Below are positions 7,540 to 16,321 of a stretch of 23,466 nt of DNA, one piece after another; the stretch's first letter is position 1; each line of letters starts with the position of its first letter. The position numbers and the translations under genes were made by a program. Under the pieces are notes generated by a model. That model saw only the letters and a program-made list of their open reading frames with translations, made no database searches and had not been told where the DNA came from. The DNA is from Paralactobacillus_A sp963926925 (GTDB lineage: Bacteria; Bacillota; Bacilli; Lactobacillales; Lactobacillaceae): contig CAWUZD010000063.1 of the NCBI GenBank assembly GCA_963926925.1, positions 1 through 23,466 on the forward strand. The letters are read 5' to 3'.

Positions 7540-8031
7540 ATGCATAAAATTTTACAAGAATTTCGTGATTTCATTAGCCGCGGTAATGTTGTTGACATGG
7601 CTGTTGGTGTTATCGTTGGGGGTGCATTCTCATCCATCGTTAAATCATTAACTACCAACTTAATTAACCCTTTGCTTGGCCTTTTTGTTGGTAAAATTGA
7701 TTTTTCTGCTTTAGTACTTACCATTGGTCACACCCAATTCCGTTTCGGCTCATTTATTAATGCTATTATTAACTTTTTAATTATTGCATTTATCGTTTTC
7801 TTATTAGTTAAGGGTATTAATAAAATCGAAAAAATGGCCGGTGCTAAGGAAAAAGCTGCAACTGTTGATCCACAAGTTGCTTATTTGAAAGATATTCGTG
7901 ATTTGTTAATCAACCAAGCAGCCGTTAATGAAGATAAAAGTACTACTGAAATTATTGCGGAAGTAAATGAACGGGTTAAACAAGCCGAAGCACAATCACA
8001 AGCACAAAAAGATGCGCAAAAGAGTAAATAA
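7540..8031 (+). CDS. mscL: Large-conductance mechanosensitive channel
   Basis: Pentameric membrane channel that opens under membrane tension and releases solutes during hypo-osmotic shock. The N-terminal amphipathic helix is followed by the first pore-lining membrane segment FISRGNVVDMAVGVIVGGAFSS (starts near residue 11; shown only in part by its GNVVDMAVGVIVGG core), a periplasmic-type loop, and the second membrane segment at about 70-90. Start: ATG at 7540 with GGGGG seven bases upstream; the TTG immediately before is less likely. At 163 residues it is longer than many MscL proteins (about 125-150). The extra length is a C-terminal charged helix rich in Ala, Gln and Lys after residue 125, likely an extended cytoplasmic coiled coil. 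Single gene with its own terminator. Confidence 0.96.
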   Translation: MHKILQEFRDFISRGNVVDMAVGVIVGGAFSSIVKSLTTNLINPLLGLFVGKIDFSALVLTIGHTQFRFGSFINAIINFLIIAFIVFLLVKGINKIEKMAGAKEKAATVDPQVAYLKDIRDLLINQAAVNEDKSTTEIIAEVNERVKQAEAQSQAQKDAQKSK

Positions 8032-8058
8032 TTATTTTAATAACTAAAAATAACGAAA

Positions 8059-8082
8059 AGTAGCAGCAATGCTACTTTTTTT
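8059..8082 (+). terminator. Intrinsic terminator of mscL
   Basis: A 7-bp stem (8059-8065 with 8070-8076, loop GCAA) is followed by a run of T residues to 8082. It lies 27 bases past the mscL stop. Confidence 0.9.
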
Positions 8083-8088
8083 ATTGCC

Positions 8089-8117
8089 TTGCGCTTTAAA
8101 AACATTGCTCCTATACT
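8089..8117 (+). promoter_or_regulatory. Candidate promoter of the antiporter gene
   Basis: TTGCGC (8089-8094) and TATACT (8112-8117) are 17 bases apart, directly after the mscL terminator and 37 bases before the antiporter start. Confidence 0.5.
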
Positions 8118-8153
8118 GAAAAAGATATCTTTTTTACATAAGGAATTTTACAA

Positions 8154-9470
8154 ATGGATAAACAAAAACATCAAGGTAGTTTTTGGGGCTTAGTGCCCCT
8201 CTTAGTATTCTTAGTTTTATATGTCATTACAGGAATTACTACTAATAATTTTAATAGTATGCCACTAATGATTGGTATTATGATTGCTTCAGCCATTGCC
8301 CTTTTAATGCCTAAAGCTGGCGTTAAAAAGCAATTATCTTTTACTGAAAAGGTCACTAAGTACTGCACTGGTGGTGGCGACAACGGCTTAATTTTAATGG
8401 TAATTATCTTTTTAATGGCCGGTGGTTTTTATGGTGTTTCAAAGAGTATGCACGCTGTCGATGCGGTTACTAATTTGGGTCTTAGCATTTTACCATTAAA
8501 ATTAATTTTGCCAGGCTTATTTGTAATTGGCTGTATCATTAGTTTTGCGATGGGTACTTCCATGGGAACCGTTGCTGCATTAATGCCAATTGCGGTTTCA
8601 TTAGCCCTTAAAACCCATGGTAATATGGCCCTTTTTTGCGGCACAATCGTTGGCAGTGCCATGTTTGGCGATAACTTATCAATGATTTCGGCTTCAGTAA
8701 TTGCAGCTGATCGGACACAAGATGTACAAGCAGCTGCTAAGTTTAAAACTAACTTCTTAATGATTTTTCCAGCACTTGTCATTAATATTATTCTGCTCGC
8801 AATGCAACCGCTCGGTAAAAATGTCCACTTAAGTGGTGATTATCACTATGATATCGTTGATTTATTACCATATGTAGTTGTTATTGTCTTATCTTTTACA
8901 GGAATGAATGTTTTACCAGTGCTAACTATTGGGATGTTAACTGGCATTGTGATTGGTGTTTGGCATGGTAATTTTAGTTTAATTAAATCCATGACAATCA
9001 TTCATAACGGCATGCTTAGTATGGAAGATATGGCATTAATTGCAATCTTAGTTGGTGGATTAGTCGCATTAATGGATTACCTCGGTGGAATTGATTGGAT
9101 TCTAAACTTACTAACACGACGAGTTAAAAGTAGTCGTGGTGGTGAATTTGCAATTGCAAGCTTAGTAAGCTTATTAGATATCATTACTACTAACAACACT
9201 ATTTCAATTATTACCGCTGGTCCCTTGGCTAAGGATATTTCTGAACGTTTTAACATCCCACCTGCTCGAACTGCTAGCAATTTAGCAACTTTTTCATGTA
9301 TCTTTAATGGTCTTATTCCTTACGGCGGACAATTATTAGTTGCTGGTGGTTTGGCTGGTATTTCACCAGTCAAAATTGTGCCTTATAGTTGGTATTGTTT
9401 ATTGATGTTAGCATCAAGTATCATTTTCATTTTAATTGGTTTTCATCATACTAAAAAAGCAACGGCTTAG
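8154..9470 (+). CDS. Na+/H+ antiporter of the NhaC family (membrane protein)
   Basis: Polytopic inner membrane protein of 438 residues with about eleven hydrophobic segments. The stretch MFGDNLSMISASVIAADRTQ near residue 165-185 matches the NhaC-type signature (GDNLS followed by a TRTQ-like end), and a second symmetric half contains SLLDIITTNNTISIITAGPLA. The family exchanges cytoplasmic Na+ (sometimes with malate or lactate) for protons and supports pH and salt tolerance; the exact substrate cannot be decided here. The ATG at 8154 has AAGGAA upstream. It is a single-gene unit. Its stop codon TAG lies in the loop of the terminator shared with the convergent YfhO-family gene, overlapping that gene by four bases. 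Confidence 0.85.
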   Translation: MDKQKHQGSFWGLVPLLVFLVLYVITGITTNNFNSMPLMIGIMIASAIALLMPKAGVKKQLSFTEKVTKYCTGGGDNGLILMVIIFLMAGGFYGVSKSMHAVDAVTNLGLSILPLKLILPGLFVIGCIISFAMGTSMGTVAALMPIAVSLALKTHGNMALFCGTIVGSAMFGDNLSMISASVIAADRTQDVQAAAKFKTNFLMIFPALVINIILLAMQPLGKNVHLSGDYHYDIVDLLPYVVVIVLSFTGMNVLPVLTIGMLTGIVIGVWHGNFSLIKSMTIIHNGMLSMEDMALIAILVGGLVALMDYLGGIDWILNLLTRRVKSSRGGEFAIASLVSLLDIITTNNTISIITAGPLAKDISERFNIPPARTASNLATFSCIFNGLIPYGGQLLVAGGLAGISPVKIVPYSWYCLLMLASSIIFILIGFHHTKKATA

Positions 9471-9486
9471 GCCGTTGCTTTTTTTA
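9453..9486. terminator. Bidirectional terminator holding both stop codons
   Basis: A 10-bp perfect stem (9457-9466 with 9471-9480) is flanked by A residues on the left and T residues on the right. The loop TTAG contains the plus-strand TAG and the minus-strand TAA stops. Because the stem is palindromic, both proteins end in Lys-Lys-Ala-Thr-Ala. Confidence 0.95.
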
Positions 9487-11983
9487 TAATAATGCTCCAT
9501 ATTAAGTAAATTAACAAACCGCATAAACTCATTATCATGCCTAAACGTAATCCCGGAACATGATATTTAATGGTAATCTTATTTTTACCAGCATTAATTT
9601 TAATTGCTGTTAACCCATTTAATACTTTCTTAGGCGTTACTTGATGCTGATTAACAGTAAACTGCCAACCTGGTTCATATGGCAATGATAATAATAACCA
9701 ATGATTATTACTATGATTAGTCATTGTACTTGCAAAAACTGGTTCACCATTATGCCATTGCAAGCGTGGTTGATAAGTACCTTGTTGCTTTACTTGTTGT
9801 AAAAACTTTTGCCAAGTATCTTGATTCAAACTTGCGATGTCAAGGCCTTGCAACGTTACCCGATGCGTAGTAATCGCCATAGTAAATGTTTGGTTAGCTT
9901 GGTAACTACCCAAATCACATAAGAACCGATAATCATTAGCATAAATTGGTATCTCAAGATGATGACCATTAATTTTAAGACTACTATAATGCACCGCATT
10001 ATGTGTCGCATTTAAGTAAACATGACCAGTAGCATTAGCGCGTAAAACTACTTGATGCCGATAACATTGTCCACATTGGCTTACTTGATCATTAATAATC
10101 GTAACTGGTGCAAAATTACTTGGTAAATTAGGTTGCCAATTTTGTAACAACCGTTGCTGATTATTAAGTAAATTACTATTACTTAATGACATCGTGGTGA
10201 CCGTTTGCGGAATTACTACACCCAAGCCACACGCGTTTTGATTATTTAAATATGTAGCACCATCATCATGTAAATTAATCGTCCGTCCAACATTAAAGAC
10301 TAATTCACTAACTGGATTAAGCCCTTCACCACTAATCCGCCGTACATTCCGACTAAATAATCCCAAGGCAGATTCAGCTAAGCGCGTATTATTATTCAAA
10401 GTTGAACTGTAACTAGCTAAACCATTATAGTTAAACAATAATCCTTCGTTATAGTTGTTATAGGTTTCACGATAAGCTGGCCGTAATAACGTATTAGTAA
10501 CATTAACCCGCGTGAATTTTTTGAAATTAACATGTTGCGCTGACAATTCGTGTTGTTGCGTCTTGCAAAGATGTTCATAAGCTGTTTGGTTACCAAATGG
10601 CGTTAAATGCATTGTCAACAACCAATTACACATTACTTCACTAACAACGAGGAATTGTAATAATTGTTGCTTTTGCCAAAACATGACTAAGGCAATTAAG
10701 CCAACATAAACAATACTAATCACTAATGAGGCTGTTGGCACATGACTAGTGTTGTAATTAGCAGTTGTAATTTGATTACTGCTTAACCAACCGATAACCA
10801 TTAAAATACTTAACCCAATTGGCAATAAGTAACGCCAAATATTCGCCATGTTAGTAATACCAGCTTGCCAACTTTCCCATCCCCAGATAATCATCATAAA
10901 ACTAATCATAAAGACATTCCGAAATGGAAAACCAGCTGGTTGGCTACCTAAGTGCCAAATATTATTAAAAAATTGCATGTTAATAGTTAGTAATAATACC
11001 AATAAAAAAATTCCAGCATGGATCTTATGACTTTGTGAAATACGATAATTAAACCAGAAAAATAAGACTAACAATGCTACAAAAGTTGTACAAAAAACTG
11101 CGGGGGCATGAACTAAGTGACTTTGATAATTAGTAGCGCCAACACCTAATTGATTAATGATATCTAGACCATACTCAGGTAAGAGTGAAAAAGTGGGCTT
11201 AACTGTTTTCGCTGTTTGTAACATTCCTAAAGCCGTTGGTAATAACACCACACAACTTGTCAAAGCAGCTAAACAGCCTACGCCAATTACGCTCAATAAC
11301 TTGATAACATTCGTCCGCCATGTTGGTAATCGTAATTCAAATAATTGATAAATTGTATACAAGCCAACAAATAAGCACGCCATATAACCCAAGTAAAAAT
11401 TAGTAATAATGCTAATAGTGAGCCACCAAAATAGCCGATGAATTTGCTTATTAATTAATAATTGATCAACACCATCAATTACTAATGGCAACCAAATTAA
11501 GCTATCAAGCCACATAATATTAAAGTAACTGATCGTCACAAAACCACACAAACTAAATGCTAATGCAAAAACAATTAACATTTTATTGGTAGTGTTAAAG
11601 TGGCGTGATAAAAAGTAAGTCATGGTCATCGCAATTAATGTGATTTTTAAAATTAATAACCAACTTACCATAACCGGAACGGCACAACTCTTGCCTAAGA
11701 GTAATAACAAATTAAATGGACTTAACAAATAGTAAGCCATGGTTGGCACAAAGTTACTGCCTAATCCCTGTGAAAATGTGTAAAGCGTGATATGGTGGCT
11801 AGCTAACATATGACGCCATGCTGTTAAAAAGGCGTTATATTGTGCACCCATATCACTAATTAATAAATTATTATTACCAAATGGCGTAATATGTAAAATT
11901 GCTAAAACAATTACACCAGTGCTTGCTGCTAATAAACCAGCAGTAAACATTAATAACCATCGCGACTTAGTTTTACTATTCAT
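9467..11983 (-). CDS. YfhO-family multi-pass membrane protein (GT-C type)
   Basis: Large membrane protein of the YfhO family (838 residues from ATG 11983). Family members have GT-C glycosyltransferase architecture, and some add sugars to teichoic acids using polyprenyl-phosphate sugar; the acceptor here is unknown. About the first 420 residues hold a dozen membrane segments, with the family motif ISDMGAQY (Asp near residue 44) and YYLLSPFNLLLLL. A long extracytoplasmic beta-rich part follows (about 430-800), then one C-terminal membrane helix and a basic tail. ATG 11983 overlaps the PAP2 stop by eight bases, suggesting translational coupling; a TTG at 11992 is the alternative and has no better ribosome binding site. 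It shares its terminator with the antiporter gene. Confidence 0.88.
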   Translation of the reverse strand: MNSKTKSRWLLMFTAGLLAASTGVIVLAILHITPFGNNNLLISDMGAQYNAFLTAWRHMLASHHITLYTFSQGLGSNFVPTMAYYLLSPFNLLLLLGKSCAVPVMVSWLLILKITLIAMTMTYFLSRHFNTTNKMLIVFALAFSLCGFVTISYFNIMWLDSLIWLPLVIDGVDQLLINKQIHRLFWWLTISIITNFYLGYMACLFVGLYTIYQLFELRLPTWRTNVIKLLSVIGVGCLAALTSCVVLLPTALGMLQTAKTVKPTFSLLPEYGLDIINQLGVGATNYQSHLVHAPAVFCTTFVALLVLFFWFNYRISQSHKIHAGIFLLVLLLTINMQFFNNIWHLGSQPAGFPFRNVFMISFMMIIWGWESWQAGITNMANIWRYLLPIGLSILMVIGWLSSNQITTANYNTSHVPTASLVISIVYVGLIALVMFWQKQQLLQFLVVSEVMCNWLLTMHLTPFGNQTAYEHLCKTQQHELSAQHVNFKKFTRVNVTNTLLRPAYRETYNNYNEGLLFNYNGLASYSSTLNNNTRLAESALGLFSRNVRRISGEGLNPVSELVFNVGRTINLHDDGATYLNNQNACGLGVVIPQTVTTMSLSNSNLLNNQQRLLQNWQPNLPSNFAPVTIINDQVSQCGQCYRHQVVLRANATGHVYLNATHNAVHYSSLKINGHHLEIPIYANDYRFLCDLGSYQANQTFTMAITTHRVTLQGLDIASLNQDTWQKFLQQVKQQGTYQPRLQWHNGEPVFASTMTNHSNNHWLLLSLPYEPGWQFTVNQHQVTPKKVLNGLTAIKINAGKNKITIKYHVPGLRLGMIMSLCGLLIYLIWSIIIKKATA

Positions 11984-12656
11984 TATGACCAACCCGATAA
12001 TGGTATCGACTACTATTATTTACGCGATACCGTTTTTGCCATTGAAAATAAATAAATTTAGCTAATTCCCAGCAACCTGCTGCTAATAAAATAGCACCAA
12101 GTGTATCACTTAAATAATGCGCACGCAAATAAATCCGTGAAAGTAATACCAAAATTACCCAAACACTAGCTAAGCATACAGCAGCAACTTGAATAGCATT
12201 ACTATGTAATTTTTTAACTAATAATGCCACAATCATGATCATCAATAATGTTGTGCCAAAAACATGGCCACTAGGAAAACTATAACCATTAGCTGGTGCT
12301 AAATGCATCGTTGGACGTGGCCGTTTAATAATATGTTTAACTACTACGGCAACACCATTACTAATAATTAACGTCATACCCATAAAAATACCATTCGCAA
12401 AATTGCGTCGTGTCAAAATTAAAATAACCGCAATAATCATCCCAACTGCTAAGTTAAAAAGTGGACTTCCTAAAGTTGCAATTACTTTAAAGAAAGCAGT
12501 CTTACCAGGAGTAATTATGCTACTAAACCAAACAGTTACAGCATAATCACAGTGATATAACCAACTAGCATGCATTTTAACTAGAACTGCTAAGATAGCA
12601 AAAATAACTAAATAAAATGCTGCCCATTTACCTTCACGATTTGTTTTTACAAGCAT
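11976..12656 (-). CDS. PAP2-family membrane phosphatase
   Basis: Membrane phosphatase of the type 2 phosphatidic acid phosphatase superfamily, which removes phosphate from lipid phosphates or diphosphates such as undecaprenyl diphosphate. All three catalytic motifs are present: Lys107-x6-Arg114-Pro115 (KHIIKRPRP), Pro-Ser-Gly-His at 128-131 and Ser173-Arg174-x5-His180-x3-Asp184 (SRIYLRAHYLSD). Five or six hydrophobic segments span its 226 residues. ATG 12656 has GAGG upstream. It is the first gene of a two-gene unit and overlaps the YfhO-family gene, so a shared role in lipid-carrier recycling for surface glycosylation is a reasonable inference; the substrate itself cannot be read from the sequence. 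Confidence 0.93.
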   Translation of the reverse strand: MLVKTNREGKWAAFYLVIFAILAVLVKMHASWLYHCDYAVTVWFSSIITPGKTAFFKVIATLGSPLFNLAVGMIIAVILILTRRNFANGIFMGMTLIISNGVAVVVKHIIKRPRPTMHLAPANGYSFPSGHVFGTTLLMIMIVALLVKKLHSNAIQVAAVCLASVWVILVLLSRIYLRAHYLSDTLGAILLAAGCWELAKFIYFQWQKRYRVNNSSRYHYRVGHNE

Positions 12657-12680
12657 TAATCTTTCCTCACTTTATATATA

Positions 12681-12716
12681 AATAATCCTCATCACTCAAT
12701 AATGATGAGGATTATT
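12681..12716 (-). terminator. Terminator of prs
   Basis: A 14-bp perfect inverted repeat (12681-12694 with 12703-12716, eight-base loop) lies 18 bases past the prs stop. The minus-strand tail is TTTATATATAAA, a weak T tract, so some readthrough into the PAP2 gene is possible. Confidence 0.75.
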
Positions 12717-12734
12717 ACTTAATTTATTTATTAA

Positions 12735-13709
12735 TTAGTTTTTTTGAAAATAATTTTCAAATAATGGACTAACTGATTTGTTTTCATGAATTCGTTTGAT
12801 TGCTTCACCAATTAGTGGGCCAACTGAAACTTGAACCATCTTATCAATCCGTTTATCAGTTGGTAACTTGATTGAGTCAGTTACAACTAATTTCTTAATT
12901 GCTGAATCAGAAATCCGTTGTAAAGCTGGACCAGATAAAATTGGATGAGTACAACTAGCATAAACTTCAATTGCGCCAGCTGCTTTCAAAGCATTAGCAG
13001 CATTAGTAATTGTACCAGCAGTATCAATCATATCATCAATTAAAATGCACCGTTTACCTTCAACGTGGCCAACAATGTTCATTACTTCAGAAACATTAGG
13101 ACGTGGGCGCCGTTTATCGATGATTGCAATTGGTGCTTTCAAATATTGTGCTAATTTACGTGCACGCGTAACACCACCGTGGTCAGGTGAAACAACAACA
13201 GCATCTTCATCAAGATGATTATTTAAGAAATATTCAGCCAATAATGGTGCTGCCATTAAGTGATCCACTGGAATATCAAAGAAACCTTGAATTTGGGCGG
13301 CATGCAAGTCTAAGGCAATCACCCGATCAGCACCAGCCCGTTGTAACATGTTAGCAACAAGTTTGGCAGTGATTGGTTCCCGAGAACGTGACTTCCGATC
13401 TTGCCGTGCATAACCATAATATGGAATTACTGCATTAATTGTATTAACGGACGCACGCCGTAATGCATCAATCATAATCAATAATTCCATTAAATTATCA
13501 TTAACTGGTTGTGAAGTAGATTGAATTACATAAACATCACAACCACGAACGCTTTCTTCAATGTTAATTTGAATCTCACCGTCGCTAAAACGATTTACGG
13601 TAGATTTACTTAGTTCGACACCAACTTGTTCAGCAATTTTTTCAGCTAAAGGTTGATTAGAATTGAGGGCGAAAATTTTTAATCTTGGATCACTATAGTG
13701 TTCAGACAT
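12735..13709 (-). CDS. prs: Ribose-phosphate pyrophosphokinase (PRPP synthetase)
   Basis: Makes PRPP from ribose 5-phosphate and ATP for purine, pyrimidine, NAD, His and Trp synthesis. The 324 residues are close to the bacterial class I length. Signatures include YYGYARQDRK, the metal-binding DLHAAQIQGFF, VVSPDHGGVTRARKLA and the PRPP-binding loop LIDDMIDTAGTI. I chose ATG 13709 (MSEHYSDPRLKIF) because GGAGG lies five bases upstream and the family begins here; an upstream in-frame codon at 13748 would add 13 unlikely residues. It follows glmU with a terminator hairpin between them, so it is either partly attenuated readthrough or served by a promoter in the short 48-base gap after the hairpin, where I see no clear promoter. 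Confidence 0.97.
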   Translation of the reverse strand: MSEHYSDPRLKIFALNSNQPLAEKIAEQVGVELSKSTVNRFSDGEIQINIEESVRGCDVYVIQSTSQPVNDNLMELLIMIDALRRASVNTINAVIPYYGYARQDRKSRSREPITAKLVANMLQRAGADRVIALDLHAAQIQGFFDIPVDHLMAAPLLAEYFLNNHLDEDAVVVSPDHGGVTRARKLAQYLKAPIAIIDKRRPRPNVSEVMNIVGHVEGKRCILIDDMIDTAGTITNAANALKAAGAIEVYASCTHPILSGPALQRISDSAIKKLVVTDSIKLPTDKRIDKMVQVSVGPLIGEAIKRIHENKSVSPLFENYFQKN

Positions 13710-13753
13710 GGTTTCCTCCATAAATTTATACATTCTATAAGAAAGCATATAGC

Positions 13754-13781
13754 AAAAATAAGCCTAATTGCAAGGCTTATT
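13754..13781 (-). terminator. Terminator or attenuator between glmU and prs
   Basis: A 9-bp stem (13757-13765 with 13773-13781, loop of seven) is followed on the minus strand by TTTTT. It starts seven bases past the glmU stop. Confidence 0.8.
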
Positions 13782-13787
13782 CGAAAA

Positions 13788-15179
13788 TTATTTATTCCAT
13801 TCTGGATCATTAGCAACTGGTAATTTCTTCCAGTAGTCTAACTTATTAGTTTGCCGTGCCCGTCCAATTGCCATTGCATGATATGGAACATCTTCAGTAA
13901 CAGTGGTATCAGCAGCAACAAAGCTGTGATCAGCAATTTTAACTGGTGCAATAATGTTAGCATCACTACCAATGAAGGCATGATCACCAACATCAGCATG
14001 GTTCTTCTTCACACCATCATAGTTAATGAAGATTGTGCCACAACCAACGTTAACATCAGTTCCTAATGTTGCATCACCAACATATGATAAGTGACCAACT
14101 TTGCTTCGTGCACCAATTTGGGCATTCTTAACTTCACAGAAGTTACCAATATGAACGCCTTCACCAATGTCAGCTTTAGGACGAAGATGACTATTAGGAC
14201 CAATGTTAGAATTTTTACGCATAATTGCACTTTCCAAGGTTGAACTTGTAACTGTTACTCCATCTTCTAAAGTTGAATCAATAATGGTTGAGAATGAACC
14301 AATGTAGCAATCTTCACCAATTACAGTCTTACCCTTAAGGTAAACACCTGGTTCAATTACAGTGTCAGCGCCAATTTTAACATCAATATCAATATAAGTG
14401 TTATTTGGATCGATTAAAGTTACACCATTATCCATATGTTTATTGTTAATTCGTTGTTGCATAACGTGAGTAGCTTCGGCTAAAGCAGCACGGGTATTAA
14501 CATTCATTGATTCGGCAAAGTTGTGCATCCGGTAAGCTGCAACTTTGGCACCTTCATGCTTAAGAATACCAATAACATCAGTTAAGTAGTATTCGCCTTG
14601 CGCATTGTTGTTAGTTACTTTATGTAAAGCTGCAAATAATGCTTTATTGTTAAAGCAGTAAACACCAGTATTTACTTCATTAATTTCAGCTTCTTTTGGT
14701 GTAGCATCTTTTTGTTCAATAATTTTAATAACATCACCGTTCACATCACGCACAATCCGGCCATAACCAGTTGGATCGGGAGCTGTTGCTGTTAAAACAG
14801 TAGCAACTGCATTTTGTTGTTGATGATATTCAAATAAATGTTTGAATGTCCGGGCTGTGAATAATGGTGCATCTCCATTAGTAACTAAGGTAATACCATC
14901 ACTATCACCTAAGATACCTTCGGCTTGTAAAGCGCCATTACCAGTTCCTAATTGTTCTTTTTGGTAAACATAATCAGTTTTACCATCTAAAACTTTTTCA
15001 ACTTTGTCACCATCATGACCAATAATGGTCACGATTGTATCAGGATTTAATTGTTTAACTTGATTAATAACATGTTCAACAATTGGCCGTCCACAAATTG
15101 GATGTAAAACCTTTGTTAATTTTGACTTCATGCGGGTGCCTTGACCAGCAGCCAAGATAATTACATTTTTTGCTGTCAT
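13788..15179 (-). CDS. glmU: Bifunctional GlcNAc-1-phosphate uridyltransferase / glucosamine-1-phosphate acetyltransferase
   Basis: Makes UDP-GlcNAc, the precursor of peptidoglycan and teichoic acids, in two steps. The N-terminal uridyltransferase domain (about 1-230) opens with IILAAGQGTRMKSKL and contains GNGALQAEG and GEYYLTDV. The C-terminal left-handed beta-helix acetyltransferase domain (about 250-450) shows hexapeptide repeats such as IGEDCYIGSFSTI and VGCGTIFINYDG, with the catalytic His expected in the following KKNHADVGD. Length 463 is normal. ATG 15179 has AAAGGG 11 bases upstream. In many Lactobacillales purR lies just upstream; here only an AT-rich gap is found. Downstream is prs. 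Confidence 0.98.
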   Translation of the reverse strand: MTAKNVIILAAGQGTRMKSKLTKVLHPICGRPIVEHVINQVKQLNPDTIVTIIGHDGDKVEKVLDGKTDYVYQKEQLGTGNGALQAEGILGDSDGITLVTNGDAPLFTARTFKHLFEYHQQQNAVATVLTATAPDPTGYGRIVRDVNGDVIKIIEQKDATPKEAEINEVNTGVYCFNNKALFAALHKVTNNNAQGEYYLTDVIGILKHEGAKVAAYRMHNFAESMNVNTRAALAEATHVMQQRINNKHMDNGVTLIDPNNTYIDIDVKIGADTVIEPGVYLKGKTVIGEDCYIGSFSTIIDSTLEDGVTVTSSTLESAIMRKNSNIGPNSHLRPKADIGEGVHIGNFCEVKNAQIGARSKVGHLSYVGDATLGTDVNVGCGTIFINYDGVKKNHADVGDHAFIGSDANIIAPVKIADHSFVAADTTVTEDVPYHAMAIGRARQTNKLDYWKKLPVANDPEWNK

Positions 15180-15298
15180 ACTAAATTATTCCCTTTGCTT
15201 ATTTTTAAATTAATTAAAATCCTAAAAATAAAAATAATTTTTTATTTTATAATCTAATCATAATACAATTAAATAATTAATTTAATTATAGTGATTAA

Positions 15299-15332
15299 AA
15301 GATTATCTTTTTAATAAGAATTTACTAATCTT
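15299..15332 (-). terminator. Weak hairpin after ispE, possible terminator
   Basis: A 7-bp AT-rich stem (15299-15305 with 15326-15332) lies 14 bases past the ispE stop. The loop is long and the T tract short. The rest of 15180-15345 is very AT-rich and holds no gene; it should contain the glmU promoter, but several -10-like boxes compete. Confidence 0.3.
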
Positions 15333-15345
15333 AAAACATTTTTTA

Positions 15346-16215
15346 TTATTTAACCACTGCCGACAGTGGTCGTACTAAGTATACTTCACGGCAAAAGCCC
15401 TTCATACTATTAAATACATGCTGTGCGCGTGAATATTTTTCACATAGTCCAAATACCGTTGGTCCACTACCACTCATTTGGGCAATGGCTGCCCCAAATT
15501 TTTTCATTTGCAAACATAACTTATCAATTTCATGACAATAGCGATTAGTAATTGGTGCTAAAACATTACCCATCCCCTGAATCATCTGTTGAAAATCATG
15601 TTGGTTAATGCCAGCTAATAATTGTAAAGTGTCAGGATGCAATAATTCATTGTCATAATCTAATTGTTGCAAAATTGTTGGCGTTGAAATACTTACTTGT
15701 GGTTTAGCCAAAATTACCCAAAATGGTGGTAATAATGGCAACAAATCAATTTTTTCACCGCGGCCAGTTACCAATGCAGGTTGTGAATACACACAGTATG
15801 GCACATCAGAATCAACTTGTAAGCCCAATTTAGCTAATTGTTCAAGTGTTAGATCTAAATGCCATAAATCATTTAAACCACGCAAAACAGCGGCTGCATC
15901 TGTACTACCCCCGCCAAGGCCAGCCGCTACCGGAATATGTTTATCAATAAAAATTTCAACGCCTTGTTGCACATGATACTTTTGCTGTAATAGTCGTGCT
16001 GCTTGATAAGCAAGATTACGTTCATCTTCAGGTAAAAAACCCGTATTTGTTGTTACGGTAATTTGGGAAGACGCCAAACAAGGTTTAAGGTGAACATAAT
16101 CGGCCAAATCAATTGAAGTCATGACCATTTTCCATTCATGTTGTCCATCATGATGTTGAAATAATGCATCTAAACTAAGATTAATTTTAGCCGGAGCCTT
16201 ATTAACAACTTCCAT
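15346..16215 (-). CDS. ispE: 4-diphosphocytidyl-2-C-methyl-D-erythritol kinase
   Basis: GHMP-family kinase of the MEP isoprenoid pathway, or of the related IspE-like group kept in many lactobacilli. The 289 residues begin MEVVNKAPAKINLSLD, with the catalytic-site Lys9 and Asn12, and carry the ATP-binding glycine loop PVAAGLGGGSTDAA at about 95-108, plus the third motif MSGSGPTVFG near residue 255. I chose ATG 16215 because AAGGTG lies nine bases upstream; a GTG at 16227 would have no ribosome binding site. If this organism uses the mevalonate pathway, as most lactobacilli do, ispE may be a remnant with another role; the window cannot show that. Upstream is veg, separated by a terminator. Confidence 0.94.
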   Translation of the reverse strand: MEVVNKAPAKINLSLDALFQHHDGQHEWKMVMTSIDLADYVHLKPCLASSQITVTTNTGFLPEDERNLAYQAARLLQQKYHVQQGVEIFIDKHIPVAAGLGGGSTDAAAVLRGLNDLWHLDLTLEQLAKLGLQVDSDVPYCVYSQPALVTGRGEKIDLLPLLPPFWVILAKPQVSISTPTILQQLDYDNELLHPDTLQLLAGINQHDFQQMIQGMGNVLAPITNRYCHEIDKLCLQMKKFGAAIAQMSGSGPTVFGLCEKYSRAQHVFNSMKGFCREVYLVRPLSAVVK

Positions 16216-16283
16216 ATAATTAAACACCTTATGATTAAATTGTTAATCATATTATATAACTTTTTTTAAAAACTAATTGTAGA

Positions 16284-16321
16284 CAAAAATATCCTAGTAA
16301 CACCAAAAATTACTAGGATAT
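16284..16321 (-). terminator. Intrinsic terminator of veg
   Basis: A 12-bp perfect stem (16289-16300 with 16310-16321) is followed on the minus strand by TTTTTGTC. The upstream arm touches the last base of the veg stop codon. Confidence 0.9.

Noticed and set aside
8171..8782. Minus-strand reading frames of 70 and 117 codons inside the antiporter gene
   Set aside because: They are shadows of the antiporter frame, without ribosome binding sites or recognisable domains.
13710..13748. Upstream extension of prs by 13 codons
   Set aside because: The conserved N-terminus begins at the ATG at 13709, which has GGAGG at ideal distance; the extension would overlap that binding site.
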